From Pandoraea faecigallinarum (lineage in GTDB: Bacteria; Pseudomonadota; Gammaproteobacteria; Burkholderiales; Burkholderiaceae): a DNA stretch of 64,000 nt. Positions 1-8,986 of this stretch are shown piece by piece. How positions within the stretch are numbered: the stretch's first letter is position 1; every line of letters begins with the position of its first letter. Both the position numbers and the translations under genes were made by a program. Where the stretch lies: NCBI RefSeq assembly GCF_001029105.3, contig NZ_CP011807.3, positions 434,001-498,000 on the forward strand, read 5' to 3'. Below the pieces are notes generated by a model, which ran no database searches, was not told the DNA's origin, and saw only the letters and a program-made list of their open reading frames with translations.

Positions 1-828
1 ACGCATTGCCATCCCGACCACCTCGGTCTTGCGCACTGGATTTGCAAGGGCGGCGACAAGCAGCGCTGGGAGGCGCGTCTTGCCATGTCGCTCGGCGACT
101 ATGCGTGGGGGCGGCTCATGTCGGAAGGCGACAATAACAACGCCGCCAATGCCGGGGGCGAATTTGCCGTCGCGCATTTCCTCGCGCATGGACTTGCCGA
201 CGAAGCCATGATCGAGCCGATCCGCAATCGCAAGTCGTACTTCAGCGATCTCGTGCCCGAAGTGCCGTCGCGGTATTTCCGTTTGAAGGACGGCGACTCA
301 TTGCGCATCGGCGGCAGCGACTGGCGTCTGATCGCCGGTTACGGTCACTCGCCCGAACACATGGCGCTGTATTCGGAACAGCACAACGTGCTCATCTCCG
401 GCGACATGGTGTTGCCGCGTATTTCCACCAACGTCAGCGTGTTCGACATCGAACCCGAAGCCAACTCGCTGCAACTGTTCCTCGACTCGCTGGGCGTGTA
501 TCTCGATCTTCCGCCCGACTGCCTCGTGTTGCCCTCGCACGGCCGGCCGTTCACCGGCCTGCACACGCGGATTCGTCAGCTTCGCGATCACCACGCGGCG
601 CGTCTGCAGGAAGTGCGTGAGGCGTGTGCGAAGTCGCCGCAAAGCGCGGGCGACATCGTACCTATCATGTTCCATCGCAAGCTCGACGCCCATCAGACCA
701 CCTTCGCCATGGGCGAGGCGCTCGCGCATCTGCACATGCTCTGGCATGCAGGCGAACTCAAACGCGAGCGCGATGCGAAAGGCGTCTGGCGTTTCTCGGC
801 CGTCCTCTCGCCGGTCCTGCCCGTCTGA
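1..828 (+). CDS. MBL-fold metallohydrolase (5' end outside window)
   Basis: The frame is open from base 1, so the start lies before the window; 275 residues are visible. Metallo-beta-lactamase fold: the first metal motif HCHPDH lies at visible residues 2-7, GHSPEH near 115-120, SGD near 133-135 (bridging Asp), and a final PSHG His near 180. These are the binuclear zinc-site ligands of the family. The C-terminal ~90 residues (after the SHG motif) resemble the helical winged extension seen in glyoxalase-II-like or LACTB2-like hydrolases. Substrate cannot be told from sequence. The gene ends 22 bp before a strong bidirectional terminator shared with the convergent transporter gene. Confidence 0.85.
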   Translation, partial: THCHPDHLGLAHWICKGGDKQRWEARLAMSLGDYAWGRLMSEGDNNNAANAGGEFAVAHFLAHGLADEAMIEPIRNRKSYFSDLVPEVPSRYFRLKDGDSLRIGGSDWRLIAGYGHSPEHMALYSEQHNVLISGDMVLPRISTNVSVFDIEPEANSLQLFLDSLGVYLDLPPDCLVLPSHGRPFTGLHTRIRQLRDHHAARLQEVREACAKSPQSAGDIVPIMFHRKLDAHQTTFAMGEALAHLHMLWHAGELKRERDAKGVWRFSAVLSPVLPV

Positions 829-850
829 TCCAAGTCAGCGCGCAATCGTG

Positions 851-888
851 AAAAAAGCCCCGGAGACCGACATCTCCGGGGCTTTTTT
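851..888. terminator. Bidirectional intrinsic terminator
   Basis: A perfect 16-bp inverted repeat (851-866 and 873-888) with a 6-base loop. The stem starts with six A and ends with six T, so it provides a T-run on both strands. It separates the convergent MBL hydrolase and MHS transporter genes. Confidence 0.93.
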
Positions 889-927
889 CATCGCGTCGCC
901 GGCATCGTGAGCATGCCGGCGGCCTCG

Positions 928-2247
928 TCAGGCGTGTTGCGTCGACGCCGGCACATGGCGGCCTTCGCGACCCAGCAAACCATAGGTCGTCAGGCTGATC
1001 GCCACCGTCAGCAGAATGTACCAGGCGGGCGCGAGCGGGTTCGCCGTGAGTTTGATGAGAGACGTGATCCAGAACGGCGCGAGACCGCCGAAGAGCATCA
1101 CCGAAACGTTGTACAGAATCGAGACGCCCGTCGAGCGCACGCCGACCGGGAACACCTCCGTGACGGCCGTCGGGAACGCGCCCCAGACAAAGCCCATGCA
1201 GATCGCCGGGAGAATCTGGGCCAGCAGCAGGTTGCCCATGGACGGCGCACCGTGCAGGCGCGTGAACATCCAGAACGACGTCAGTCCGTAGAGCAGCACG
1301 AACAGCAGGATCAGCGGCTTGCGACCGACGCGGTCCGAAATCCAGCCCGTCAGCGGACAGAGCAAGGCGATCAGCATGGCAGCGAGGAACGTCGACAGAC
1401 TCGCCACGCCTTGCGTCAGGCCGAGTTGCTTGACGGCGTAGATCGGCGTGTAGATCAGCGTGACGTAGAACGACGTCGTGGCGGCGACCGTCAGGCCGAA
1501 GCCGGCGATCAACGAGCGATAGTGCTTCGAGAAGACGTCGGCAAGCGGCGTGCGGCGTGTCGGTTCACGCGCCGCGGCGTAAGCCAGAAATTCCGGCGAT
1601 TCCGTCATGCGGCGGCGAATGTAGAAGCCCACCGGCCCGATCAGAATGCCGAACAGGAACGGCAGCCGCCAACCCCACGATTCCAGCGCTTCTTTCGTCA
1701 GGCCGGTGTTGAGCGCATACGCGCACAGCCCTGCGAGCGCCACGGCGAGTGCCTGCGAACACATCTGAAAGCTGCCGTAAAAACCGCGCAGATTCGGCGG
1801 CGAGAATTCGATGAGCATGGCCGTCGAGCCCCCGAACTCGCCTCCCGCCGAGAAGCCCTGAATCACACGGGCGAGCAGGATGAGCAACGGCGCTGCGAAG
1901 CCGATGGTCGCGTACGTCGGCGCAATACCGATCAGCCCCGTGCCGAGCGCCATCAACAGCACCATGACTGACAGTGCGGACTTGCGGCCCGCACGGTCCG
2001 CGTAGAGACCGAACGCCAGCCCGCCGATCGGACGGAAGAAGAACGCCACGCCGAGCGAGGCCACGCTCGCGAGCAGCGATGTCGTGTCGTTATCGGCAGG
2101 AAAGAAGAGTTTCGCGATGACCACCGCGAACAGGCCGTAGACGGTGAAGTCGAACCACTCGAACGCATTGCCCAGCGTGGAGCCGATCACCGCTTTGCGT
2201 CGCAGTGCCGGATCGATGACCGGCGTACCGGTAGGGGTTGTCTGCAT
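928..2247 (-). CDS. MFS transporter, metabolite:H+ symporter (MHS) type
   Basis: A 439-residue inner-membrane permease with about 12 hydrophobic segments. Near the N terminus GNAFEWFDFTVYG is the signature of the MHS family (ProP, KgtP, ShiA, citrate and proline/betaine carriers); DRAGRKSAL is the cytoplasmic loop 2-3 motif and RVIQGFSAGGEFGG the segment-4 motif. Start set at 2247 because AGGAGAG lies 4 bases upstream; an in-frame ATG at 2313 has no comparable site. The gene is monocistronic, ending at the bidirectional terminator. A dicarboxylate, tricarboxylate or osmolyte substrate is possible but not decidable. No regulator is adjacent. Confidence 0.85.
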   Translation of the reverse strand: MQTTPTGTPVIDPALRRKAVIGSTLGNAFEWFDFTVYGLFAVVIAKLFFPADNDTTSLLASVASLGVAFFFRPIGGLAFGLYADRAGRKSALSVMVLLMALGTGLIGIAPTYATIGFAAPLLILLARVIQGFSAGGEFGGSTAMLIEFSPPNLRGFYGSFQMCSQALAVALAGLCAYALNTGLTKEALESWGWRLPFLFGILIGPVGFYIRRRMTESPEFLAYAAAREPTRRTPLADVFSKHYRSLIAGFGLTVAATTSFYVTLIYTPIYAVKQLGLTQGVASLSTFLAAMLIALLCPLTGWISDRVGRKPLILLFVLLYGLTSFWMFTRLHGAPSMGNLLLAQILPAICMGFVWGAFPTAVTEVFPVGVRSTGVSILYNVSVMLFGGLAPFWITSLIKLTANPLAPAWYILLTVAISLTTYGLLGREGRHVPASTQHA

Positions 2248-2490
2248 GTGCCTCTCCTGCTTGGTTGGGAGTGCCGCAGGCGGATCGGTAGCCGACAGAT
2301 CGGTCGTCGACACGCGTCCGCTCTATGGCGGCAGGTCCGGATTGACGTCGTGTTTACCTCTGTTCAAGTTACACGGACACTCTAACGCAGGTTTGGAATG
2401 CACCACAATGGGTCAAAAATACGACGGAATCTTGCGCGAGACGGAAGGTTTCGCGCATGAAATGCGAGGGGGCGAACCGTCCGGCAGGCT

Positions 2491-3015
2491 TCACCGATGC
2501 CGGCGATGCCCGCGACGTCCCTTCCAGCGGTAGTCCGTCTGACTCACCCAGTCCCAGGTGCCGGTGTATGGATCGAATTCGTACCCCTGATGAGATTCGG
2601 CCGTATAGCAGCCCCCCTTTTCCAGATAGCAGCGTTCTCGCAGAAAATGCGCGGCGTCGCGCGCGCTGCCGGGGCGTGAGGGGGCGACGACGACCGGCGG
2701 GCGAGGACCCACGATGACGGGGGACGGTGTAACGATGACCGGTGCCGGAGCCACGATGGCCGGCGCTGGCGGCACGATAACCGGTGCGGGGGCGGGGGCA
2801 GGCACGACAATCATCGGCGCGGGGCGCACGTAGGACGACGGCGGCCCGAAGACCTGCCAGTTGCCGGGGTCCATGGCGGCGCATCCGGTCAGCACGGCAG
2901 CGGCGGGAAGGACTGCGAACACGCAAAGATGACGACGAAGGACACTGCCGCGAGAGGAGCAAGCGGAGCAGGCCGGGCAAGCGCGAGGCTCGGCTTGCGA
3001 AAACAAGGCGCTCAT
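2491..3015 (-). CDS. Proline-rich lipoprotein
   Basis: A 174-residue protein with a hydrophobic stretch ending in the lipobox LTGC (Cys near residue 45), so it is probably a lipid-anchored envelope protein. After the Cys come alternating Pro/Ala/Val repeats (APVIVPPAPAIVAPAPVIV style) for ~70 residues, then a Cys-containing C-terminal domain (RCYLEKGGCYT, QGYEFDPYTGTWDW) ending in a basic tail GRRGHRRHR. The signal peptide is unusually long if translation starts at 3015; I see no nearer ATG, and an alternative start cannot be excluded. Function unknown. Confidence 0.65.
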   Translation of the reverse strand: MSALFSQAEPRACPACSACSSRGSVLRRHLCVFAVLPAAAVLTGCAAMDPGNWQVFGPPSSYVRPAPMIVVPAPAPAPVIVPPAPAIVAPAPVIVTPSPVIVGPRPPVVVAPSRPGSARDAAHFLRERCYLEKGGCYTAESHQGYEFDPYTGTWDWVSQTDYRWKGRRGHRRHR

Positions 3016-3124
3016 GGGACACCGCAGGTTTGGGAATGCGGGGCACTGTAACGCGCCGGATTGCGCATTCCGCGGCTTCGTCCTGCGTTTTGGGGGATGT
3101 CCGAGCCGCAGCCCCCGCGAGCGA

Positions 3125-3712
3125 TCACATCGTGAAGCGCTCTCGCGTCGTGGCGTAGTAGCCTGCGCCGAGGCGTCCGACAGGGGCGTATTCGTCCAGC
3201 CGGATGCGGCACGTCTCACGATCGACCAGGCCGTCGCGCGCGTGCAGGCGCAGCACGCGACCGATGAAGATCTCGCGACTGTCCGAGCGCAGCGTCTCCC
3301 AGACCGTGCACTCGAACGCTACGGGAGCCTCGGCGATGCGCGGTGGCGCGATGTCGACGCTCGCTGCCGTGGTCAAGCCTGCTTCAATCAGTTCGCTGAC
3401 GTTCGGCGGCAGCCGTGCGCTACACCGATGCATCCGGGCGGCGATGACCTCGTCACAGAGATGCACCACGAATTCGCCGCTGCGCGCGATATTGACAGCA
3501 GTGTCCTTGAGCGCCCCATCCTCGTGCCGGTTGATGCTCACCATCACGATGGGCGGATCTTCCCCCAGCATGTTGAACATCGAGAACGGCGCGGCATTGA
3601 CGGTGCCGTCGTCGCTCAATGTCGTGATCAACGCAATCGGGCGGGGGACGATCAGGCTGCTCATCAGCTTGTACCGTTCGTAGGGCGTGAGTTCTCCAAA
3701 GTCGATTTCCAC
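3125..3712 (-). CDS. Flavin reductase-like (FMN-binding) family protein
   Basis: 195 residues. ELTPYERYKLMSSLIVPRP near the N terminus, then TVNAAPFSMFNMLGEDPP, is the typical opening of the flavin-reductase-like FMN-binding split-barrel family (DIM6/NTAB type). Start is a GTG at 3712, preceded by GGAG seven bases upstream; the first later ATG would remove conserved barrel sequence. It is the last gene of the hydantoin cluster, 71 bp after the MFS transporter. A flavin reductase is not a core step of hydantoin degradation; it may supply reduced flavin to an oxygenase elsewhere or act on an imported substrate (inference). Confidence 0.85.
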   Translation of the reverse strand: MEIDFGELTPYERYKLMSSLIVPRPIALITTLSDDGTVNAAPFSMFNMLGEDPPIVMVSINRHEDGALKDTAVNIARSGEFVVHLCDEVIAARMHRCSARLPPNVSELIEAGLTTAASVDIAPPRIAEAPVAFECTVWETLRSDSREIFIGRVLRLHARDGLVDRETCRIRLDEYAPVGRLGAGYYATTRERFTM

Positions 3713-3783
3713 GCGTTCTCCAGTGACCGAAACGACAAGGCGGGCCCGTCGGCCCGACGCCCGGGCGGCCCGCCGTATCGGGA

Positions 3784-5046
3784 TTACTCCAGCTCCACGC
3801 CCTTCAGTTCGGGGATGAGGAACACCGTCGCAAGAATGTCGATGACGTAAATGCCCGCCAACGCCGCAATCGCGATTTCGAACGAGTAGTGCGCCGCGAT
3901 CACGCCGATGGCAAGCGGACTCAGGCCACCGAAGCCCCGTCCGATGCTCCACAGCACGTTCTGCGCAGTCCCGCGGGCATGCGTGGGATAGAGTTCGGCG
4001 AGCAGCGCACCGTAGCCGCCCATCATGCCGTTGACGAAGACCCCCATGACGATGCCGCCAATGAGCAGCGCTTCCGGTGTGGTCAGTCGCGAGTACACGA
4101 ACACCATGACCAGCGCCCCGATCTGATAACCGATGAAGGTCGGACGACGGCCGATTCGATCGGCCAGCTGACCGAAGATCCAGATGCCCACGAGCATGCC
4201 GATGATCGACGCACCGGTCCACACCGCCGACTTCGCGAGGCTGTAGCCGAAGATCTTCGACAGATACGCCGGCATCCACACGATGAGCCCGTAGTAGCCG
4301 AAGTTCTGTACCGAACACAGGATGATGACGCCGAGGCTGCGTTTGGTGGTCTGCGCGTCGCGAAACAGCGTCTTGATCGGGAATTCGCGTTTCTTGCGCG
4401 TCGACTTCAGGAAGATCTCCGACTCGCCGATCACCTTGCGAATGATGAACGACCCGAGCGCAGGAATCACGCCCACGATGAACATACCGCGCCAGCCGAT
4501 ATGCGGCAGCAGCAGCGGCGTGAGCACCGCAGCGAGCAGCACGCCGAGTTGCCAGCCCATGCCGACGTAAGACGACACGCGGCCGCGCTTCTCGGCCGGC
4601 CATGCCTCGATGGCCAACGCCATGCCGATGCCGAATTCGCCGCCCAGGCCCAGACCCGCAAGGAAGCGATAGATCAGCAGATCCCAGTAGCCTGTGGCGA
4701 ACGCGCACAGACCGGTGAACAGCGCGAACACGAGGATCGTGTAAGTCAGCACGCGCACGCGACCGTGGTAGTCGCTCAGAATCCCGAAGCCGATCCCGCC
4801 GAAGATGCCGCCGATGAGCGTTGCCGTCACCAGCGAGCCGCCCTCGGTCGCGCTCAGACCAAGATCCACGCTGACCACGCTCATCATGAAGCCCAGAATG
4901 AGGAGGTCGAAGCCGTCCATGGCATAGCCGGACACGGCCGCGATCAGCGCGCGCATCGGGCTGTTGGCAGGCTGGCCCGCCGGGGTTCCCGGTCGGTCTT
5001 GAGCCCCTTGTGCCGGACTCAGGCTGTTTGTTTCATAGCCACTCAT
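3784..5046 (-). CDS. MFS transporter in hydantoin cluster (probable hydantoin/pyrimidine permease)
   Basis: 420 residues, about 12 transmembrane segments. AMDGFDLLILGFMM in the first segment and RFLAGLGLGGEFGIGM in segment 4 resemble the aromatic acid:H+ symporter branch of the MFS; LADRIGRRP is the repeat of the 2-3 loop motif in the second half. Start at 5046 is fixed by AAGGAGACATC just upstream. It lies 43 bp after the carbamoylase, in the same direction, so uptake of a hydantoin or a related cyclic ureide is the natural guess, made from context only. Confidence 0.85.
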   Translation of the reverse strand: MSGYETNSLSPAQGAQDRPGTPAGQPANSPMRALIAAVSGYAMDGFDLLILGFMMSVVSVDLGLSATEGGSLVTATLIGGIFGGIGFGILSDYHGRVRVLTYTILVFALFTGLCAFATGYWDLLIYRFLAGLGLGGEFGIGMALAIEAWPAEKRGRVSSYVGMGWQLGVLLAAVLTPLLLPHIGWRGMFIVGVIPALGSFIIRKVIGESEIFLKSTRKKREFPIKTLFRDAQTTKRSLGVIILCSVQNFGYYGLIVWMPAYLSKIFGYSLAKSAVWTGASIIGMLVGIWIFGQLADRIGRRPTFIGYQIGALVMVFVYSRLTTPEALLIGGIVMGVFVNGMMGGYGALLAELYPTHARGTAQNVLWSIGRGFGGLSPLAIGVIAAHYSFEIAIAALAGIYVIDILATVFLIPELKGVELE

Positions 5047-5089
5047 GATGTCTCCTTCGTGCGGTTTGCACGAGCGATGGACGGGTATC

Positions 5090-6037
5090 TCAGAAGTCTT
5101 GCTGCGGCAACGGGGCACCGGCGCCCGTGCGTTCCACGATCAGACGGTAGTGCTCCGGACGGCGGTGCTTCGCGAAGTTGAAGACGTGATTCCGGAAGCC
5201 TTCGGTGACCGCGAGGTCGACCGACGCGACGATGACTTCGTCTTCTTCGGTGACGGCCTGCGCCACGATCTCGGCCGTCGGCGCCACGATGACCGACCCG
5301 CCGATCATGTGATGACCGTCTTCGCTGCCGCATTTGGCGGCGGCGGCGATGAACATCGCGTTCTGGTAAGCAGCGGCCTGTAGCGACACGAGGTGCGTGT
5401 GCATGCGCAGATGCACCGGCTCGTTCCAATGAATGTTGATCGACGGCGTGTTGTAGCCCACCAGTCCGATCTCGGCGCTTTGCAGCGACATGACGCGCCA
5501 CGTCTCGGGCCAGCGGCGATCGTTGCAAAGGCACATGCCTACGCGCGTGCCGAACGATTCGATCACCGGAATGCCGGAGTTGCCGACTTCGAAGAACTTC
5601 TTCTCCAGATGCTGGAACGGCGCTTCGGTCTTGTGATCCGAGTGACCCGGCAAATGGATCTTGCGGTACTTGCCCAGGAGGTTGCCGTCGGTGCCGACCA
5701 GCACGCACGTGTTGAAGCGCCGGCCGTCCGGGGTGAGTTCGGCGTAGCCGAGATAGAAGCCCACCCCAAGCTGCTTCGCGGTGTCGAACAACGGCTGCAC
5801 GTCGGCATTGGGCATCGATGTCTCGAAAAAGCGCTCGACGGCTTCTTCTTCGCTCATCCAGTAGCGGGGGAAGAACGTCGTGAGCGCCATTTCCGGGAAG
5901 ACCACGAGTTTCGCGCCGCGTCCGGCCGCTTCACGCAGCATCTCGACCAGACGCGCCACGACGCGGCGACGGTCGTCCGCCAGATTCACCGCGCCCATCT
6001 GTGCGACGGCCAGCCCCAGTTTTCTGCTCTTGCTCAT
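5090..6037 (-). CDS. N-carbamoyl-D-amino-acid hydrolase (nitrilase superfamily)
   Basis: 315 residues. The nitrilase-superfamily triad is visible: Glu in LVVFPEMALTTFFPRY (near residue 46), Lys in GKYRKIHLPGHSDHK (near 126) and Cys in GMCLCNDRRWPE (near 171). The CNDRRWPE and TTFFPRY segments are characteristic of N-carbamoyl-D-amino-acid amidohydrolase, which releases CO2 and NH3 from N-carbamoyl-D-amino acids to give the D-amino acid. It follows the hydantoinase by 44 bp, completing the pathway. Start at MSKSRKLGLAVAQ; upstream in-frame sequence is not protein-like. Confidence 0.9.
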   Translation of the reverse strand: MSKSRKLGLAVAQMGAVNLADDRRRVVARLVEMLREAAGRGAKLVVFPEMALTTFFPRYWMSEEEAVERFFETSMPNADVQPLFDTAKQLGVGFYLGYAELTPDGRRFNTCVLVGTDGNLLGKYRKIHLPGHSDHKTEAPFQHLEKKFFEVGNSGIPVIESFGTRVGMCLCNDRRWPETWRVMSLQSAEIGLVGYNTPSINIHWNEPVHLRMHTHLVSLQAAAYQNAMFIAAAAKCGSEDGHHMIGGSVIVAPTAEIVAQAVTEEDEVIVASVDLAVTEGFRNHVFNFAKHRRPEHYRLIVERTGAGAPLPQQDF

Positions 6038-6081
6038 ATCCACTCTCTTGAAATAACAGATGCAATCGGTAATCCGGAAAA

Positions 6082-7581
6082 TCAGTAATTCTTCTGCTTC
6101 TCCCGGGTGAGGGCCAGCGTCCGGAAGAAGGTGGCGCGCGGGGAGACCTCGCGCTCGACCGTGTGCGGCTCGGGCACGCCGCGCGCGATGAAGCGCCCGC
6201 TGCCGGGGGCCGCATCGAGACGGCCGTCGCTCACGATCACGCGCCCTGCGCTGATGACGATTTCGGGCCATCCCCGGACCGTGCGCCCTTCGTAGGGTGT
6301 GTAGCCGACCTGATCGTGCAGCGTGGCGGTGGTGAGCGTGACTTCGCGCTCCGGATTCCAGATGGCGATGTCGGCGTCGGCGCCCAGCGCGATATGGCCT
6401 TTACGCGGGAAAATGCCGTACATCTTTGCGTGATTGGTTGCGCTCAGCGCCACGAACTGCTGCAACGACAGACGGCCGCCGCCGACGCCTTCGGAGAACA
6501 GCAGCGGCAGACGCGCTTCGAGGCCGGGCATGCCGTTCGCCATCTGCTTGAAGGTGGTCTTGTCGCCGTATGGGATCTTTCCGCTTTCGTCGTAGCGATA
6601 GGGCGCGTGATCGGAGGACAGCGTTTGCAGCGTGCCGTTGGCGAGGCCCTCCCAGAGGCTTTCCTGCGCCTGGGCGTCGCGCAGCGGCGGACTGCAACAG
6701 TACTTGGCCCCCTCGGTGCCGGGCAGGTCCATGTCATCCTCGGTGAGCAAGAGGTAGTGCGGACACGTTTCGCCATAGACCTGTGCGCCGATCTTGCGCG
6801 CTGCCTGAATGGTCGAGAGCGCCTCGACGGCGGACACGTGCACGATCATCACCGGCACATCGAAAAGCCGCGAGAGCTGTATTACGCGATGGGTGGCCTC
6901 GGCCTCGGCGAGCGCCACGTGACTCGTGCCGTGGAATTTGGGGGCCGTGTAGCCGCGCTCCAGCAGACGTTGCGAGACCCAGCGAATGACGTCGTTGTTC
7001 TCCGCGTGGACCATCACCAGGGCTCGCTCGCGTGCGGCGACGGCGAGTACGTCGAGCAACTGGTAGTCGTCGATTTTCAACTGGTCGTACGTCATGTAGA
7101 CCTTGAACGACGTGATCCCGCTGCGGATCAGTTCGGGCAGATCGGTGTGCAGGGTCTGCGGGTCGGTTTCCGAGAGGATCAGGTGGTAGCTGTAGTCGAT
7201 GACGGACTTGCGCCGCGCCAGCTCGGCGTAGTCGTCGGCGACCTTGCGCAGCGAATTGCCGCGATGCTGCGCGGCGAAGGGCACGATCATCGTCGTGCCG
7301 CCGAAGGCCGCCGACACGCTCGCGGAGTACCAGTCGTCTGCGCCCATCCTGCCCATGCCGGACAGTTGTTCGACGTGGCAGTGCGTGTCGATGCCGCCGG
7401 GCATCACGAGACGGCCGGTCGCGTCGATGACGCGTGCCGCGCTGCCGGCCAGGTGCGCGCCGATGGCGACGATCTTGTCGCCACGTATTGCCACATCGGC
7501 CACATCGGCCACATCGGCCTCGCACGTTTGTGTGGCGTTGACGACGGTGCCGCCGCGGATGATCAGATCAAAGTCGCTCAT
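6082..7581 (-). CDS. D-hydantoinase / dihydropyrimidinase
   Basis: 499 residues, an amidohydrolase-fold enzyme that opens hydantoin or dihydropyrimidine rings. Metal ligands are visible in order: GGIDTHCH (HxH), the carboxylated Lys in ITSFKVYMTY, His in ALVMVHAENN, His in VPVMIVHVSA, and Asp in LSSDHAPY. The start ATG at 7581 overlaps the stop of the upstream racemase (ATGA), indicating translational coupling. Near residue 21 three tandem Ala-Asp-Val units come from a perfect 9-bp triplication (7492-7518), just before the usual AIRGDKI strand; this lengthens an N-terminal surface turn. Cytoplasmic. Confidence 0.92.
   Translation of the reverse strand: MSDFDLIIRGGTVVNATQTCEADVADVADVAIRGDKIVAIGAHLAGSAARVIDATGRLVMPGGIDTHCHVEQLSGMGRMGADDWYSASVSAAFGGTTMIVPFAAQHRGNSLRKVADDYAELARRKSVIDYSYHLILSETDPQTLHTDLPELIRSGITSFKVYMTYDQLKIDDYQLLDVLAVAARERALVMVHAENNDVIRWVSQRLLERGYTAPKFHGTSHVALAEAEATHRVIQLSRLFDVPVMIVHVSAVEALSTIQAARKIGAQVYGETCPHYLLLTEDDMDLPGTEGAKYCCSPPLRDAQAQESLWEGLANGTLQTLSSDHAPYRYDESGKIPYGDKTTFKQMANGMPGLEARLPLLFSEGVGGGRLSLQQFVALSATNHAKMYGIFPRKGHIALGADADIAIWNPEREVTLTTATLHDQVGYTPYEGRTVRGWPEIVISAGRVIVSDGRLDAAPGSGRFIARGVPEPHTVEREVSPRATFFRTLALTREKQKNY
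7492..7518. repeat. Perfect 9-bp triplication inside hydantoinase gene
   Basis: CACATCGGC occurs three times head to tail, in frame, encoding Ala-Asp-Val three times. Copy number can change by slippage without breaking the frame. Confidence 0.9.
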
Positions 7582-8318
7582 GATGAAAAGCTCTCGCTCC
7601 TGAGTTGCTCTGCCTTCGACCGGCTCCACCATGCAATGCAGGCTGCCGCCAGCAAGTGGGTGGTGTCGAAGAGGGGGACGTCGGACGACTGGCCGTCAAG
7701 GGCCAGAGGAAGCTCCGTGCATCCGAGGATGACGCCTTGCGCACCGTCGTCGACTAGCTGCGCCGCGGCGAGCCGCAACAGTGAGGTCGCGGCGGCGAGG
7801 TCGCCGGCCTTGACGGCCGCAATGCCCGCCATGACGCGTTCGGTCTGGTGTTGCGCCGGCGGGACGATGACGTCGACCCCCGCCGCGCACAGTGCGTCGT
7901 GATAAATACGTCCCTGGATCGTTGCGGACGTCGCCAGCAGGCCCACGCGGGTAAGCCTTGCCGGATGCGACGTGACGGCCTCGGACGTTGCGCTGCCGAT
8001 GTGCAGCACTTCGAGGTCCGTGGCCGCCGCCAGACGCGCGTGCCAGAGATGCGCGGTGTTGCAGGGAATCGCAATGGCGCCGGCCCCTGCCGCTTCCAGA
8101 ATGCGCAGTCCCGACAGCAGGAACGGCCAGGGCGCGTCGGAGCCGGCGAGGAACGATTCGCTGCGGTCGGGGATCTGCGGCACGCTGTGGACGAACACCG
8201 GCATGTGATCCTGATCCCTTGCGGCCGGGGTGCTCTGCACGAGCTTGCGCATGAAGTCGGCCGTGGCGAGCGGTCCCATGCCGCCGAGCACGCCCAGTAC
8301 CGGGGCGGCGGCGCTCAC
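7578..8318 (-). CDS. Aspartate/glutamate racemase family protein
   Basis: 246 residues. VLGVLGGMGPLATADFM at the N terminus, the first catalytic Cys in IAIPCNTAHLWH (near 91) and the second in GVILGCTELPLAL (near 200) identify the cofactor-independent Asp/Glu racemase family. Start is GTG at 8318, sharing a GTGA overlap with the stop of the hydantoin racemase; GGGAG lies upstream. Its own stop overlaps the hydantoinase start. With hydantoin racemase already present, its substrate may be the free amino acid product, so that D-products can enter L-amino-acid metabolism (inference). Confidence 0.88.
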   Translation of the reverse strand: MSAAAPVLGVLGGMGPLATADFMRKLVQSTPAARDQDHMPVFVHSVPQIPDRSESFLAGSDAPWPFLLSGLRILEAAGAGAIAIPCNTAHLWHARLAAATDLEVLHIGSATSEAVTSHPARLTRVGLLATSATIQGRIYHDALCAAGVDVIVPPAQHQTERVMAGIAAVKAGDLAAATSLLRLAAAQLVDDGAQGVILGCTELPLALDGQSSDVPLFDTTHLLAAACIAWWSRSKAEQLRSESFSS

Positions 8319-8986
8319 CGGACGGCTCCCGTGAGAACGTTGGACGCCAGCGCGATAGCCGTCATGCACGGCTCGACGACGGGAACGCCGAGCGCGTCTT
8401 CGATGCGCGCGCGTAACGCGGTCATGCCGGCGCAGCCGAGTACGACAACGTCGGCACCGTCCTGTTCGATGAGCGCGCGTGCGGTATCGACAATACGCGG
8501 CACCGCAAGCGCCTCGTCGCCCGATTCCGCCACGCTCAGATCGATGGCGCGCTCGCCGACGACCTTCTGCGCGAAGCCGTGGGCGCGATAGGCGCGCCAG
8601 TGCCGGGCGATGCTCCCGGATGTAATCGCCACGACGCCGATGCGCTCGCCAAGGGCAGCGGCCGCACCCAATGCCGCCTGCCCGATGCCGATGATCGGCT
8701 TGCGCGTGATTTCCCGCGCGGCCGCGAGGCCGGGGTCGCTGTAGCAGGCGAGAACGAAGGCGTCGGCGGCGTCGGTGCTTTGCAGGTTGCGCTCGATGGC
8801 GTTGGCGACGAGCACGGCGGCGCGCTCGGCATCGCGCTGTGTCGCGATACCCGCCGGAGCATCGGCCAGCGTTGCGAACGTGAGCCGCACGGCGCTGTCG
8901 CGGAACTGGACACTTGCTGTCGCCGCGATGCTCTGCGTTACGCGGTCAAGCGAATTAGGGTTGAGGACGAGCAGGGTAGGTGGCAT
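8315..8986 (-). CDS. hyuE: Hydantoin racemase
   Basis: 223 residues. MPPTLLVLNPNSLDRVTQSI is the typical HyuE N terminus; the two catalytic Cys are in VLACYSDPGLAAAREI (near 81) and VVVLGCAGMTALRARIE (near 183). It interconverts the enantiomers of 5-substituted hydantoins so that a D-specific hydantoinase can consume both. First gene of a tightly coupled operon; next gene starts inside its stop codon. Regulated probably by the divergent LysR gene. Allantoin racemase is a close relative and an alternative. Confidence 0.87.
   Translation of the reverse strand: MPPTLLVLNPNSLDRVTQSIAATASVQFRDSAVRLTFATLADAPAGIATQRDAERAAVLVANAIERNLQSTDAADAFVLACYSDPGLAAAREITRKPIIGIGQAALGAAAALGERIGVVAITSGSIARHWRAYRAHGFAQKVVGERAIDLSVAESGDEALAVPRIVDTARALIEQDGADVVVLGCAGMTALRARIEDALGVPVVEPCMTAIALASNVLTGAVR

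Noticed and set aside
3713..4708. Extension of the flavin reductase frame far upstream
   Set aside because: The extra 330 residues are an Arg-rich shadow of the MFS gene in another frame. The GTG at 3712 with GGAG upstream begins the conserved domain.
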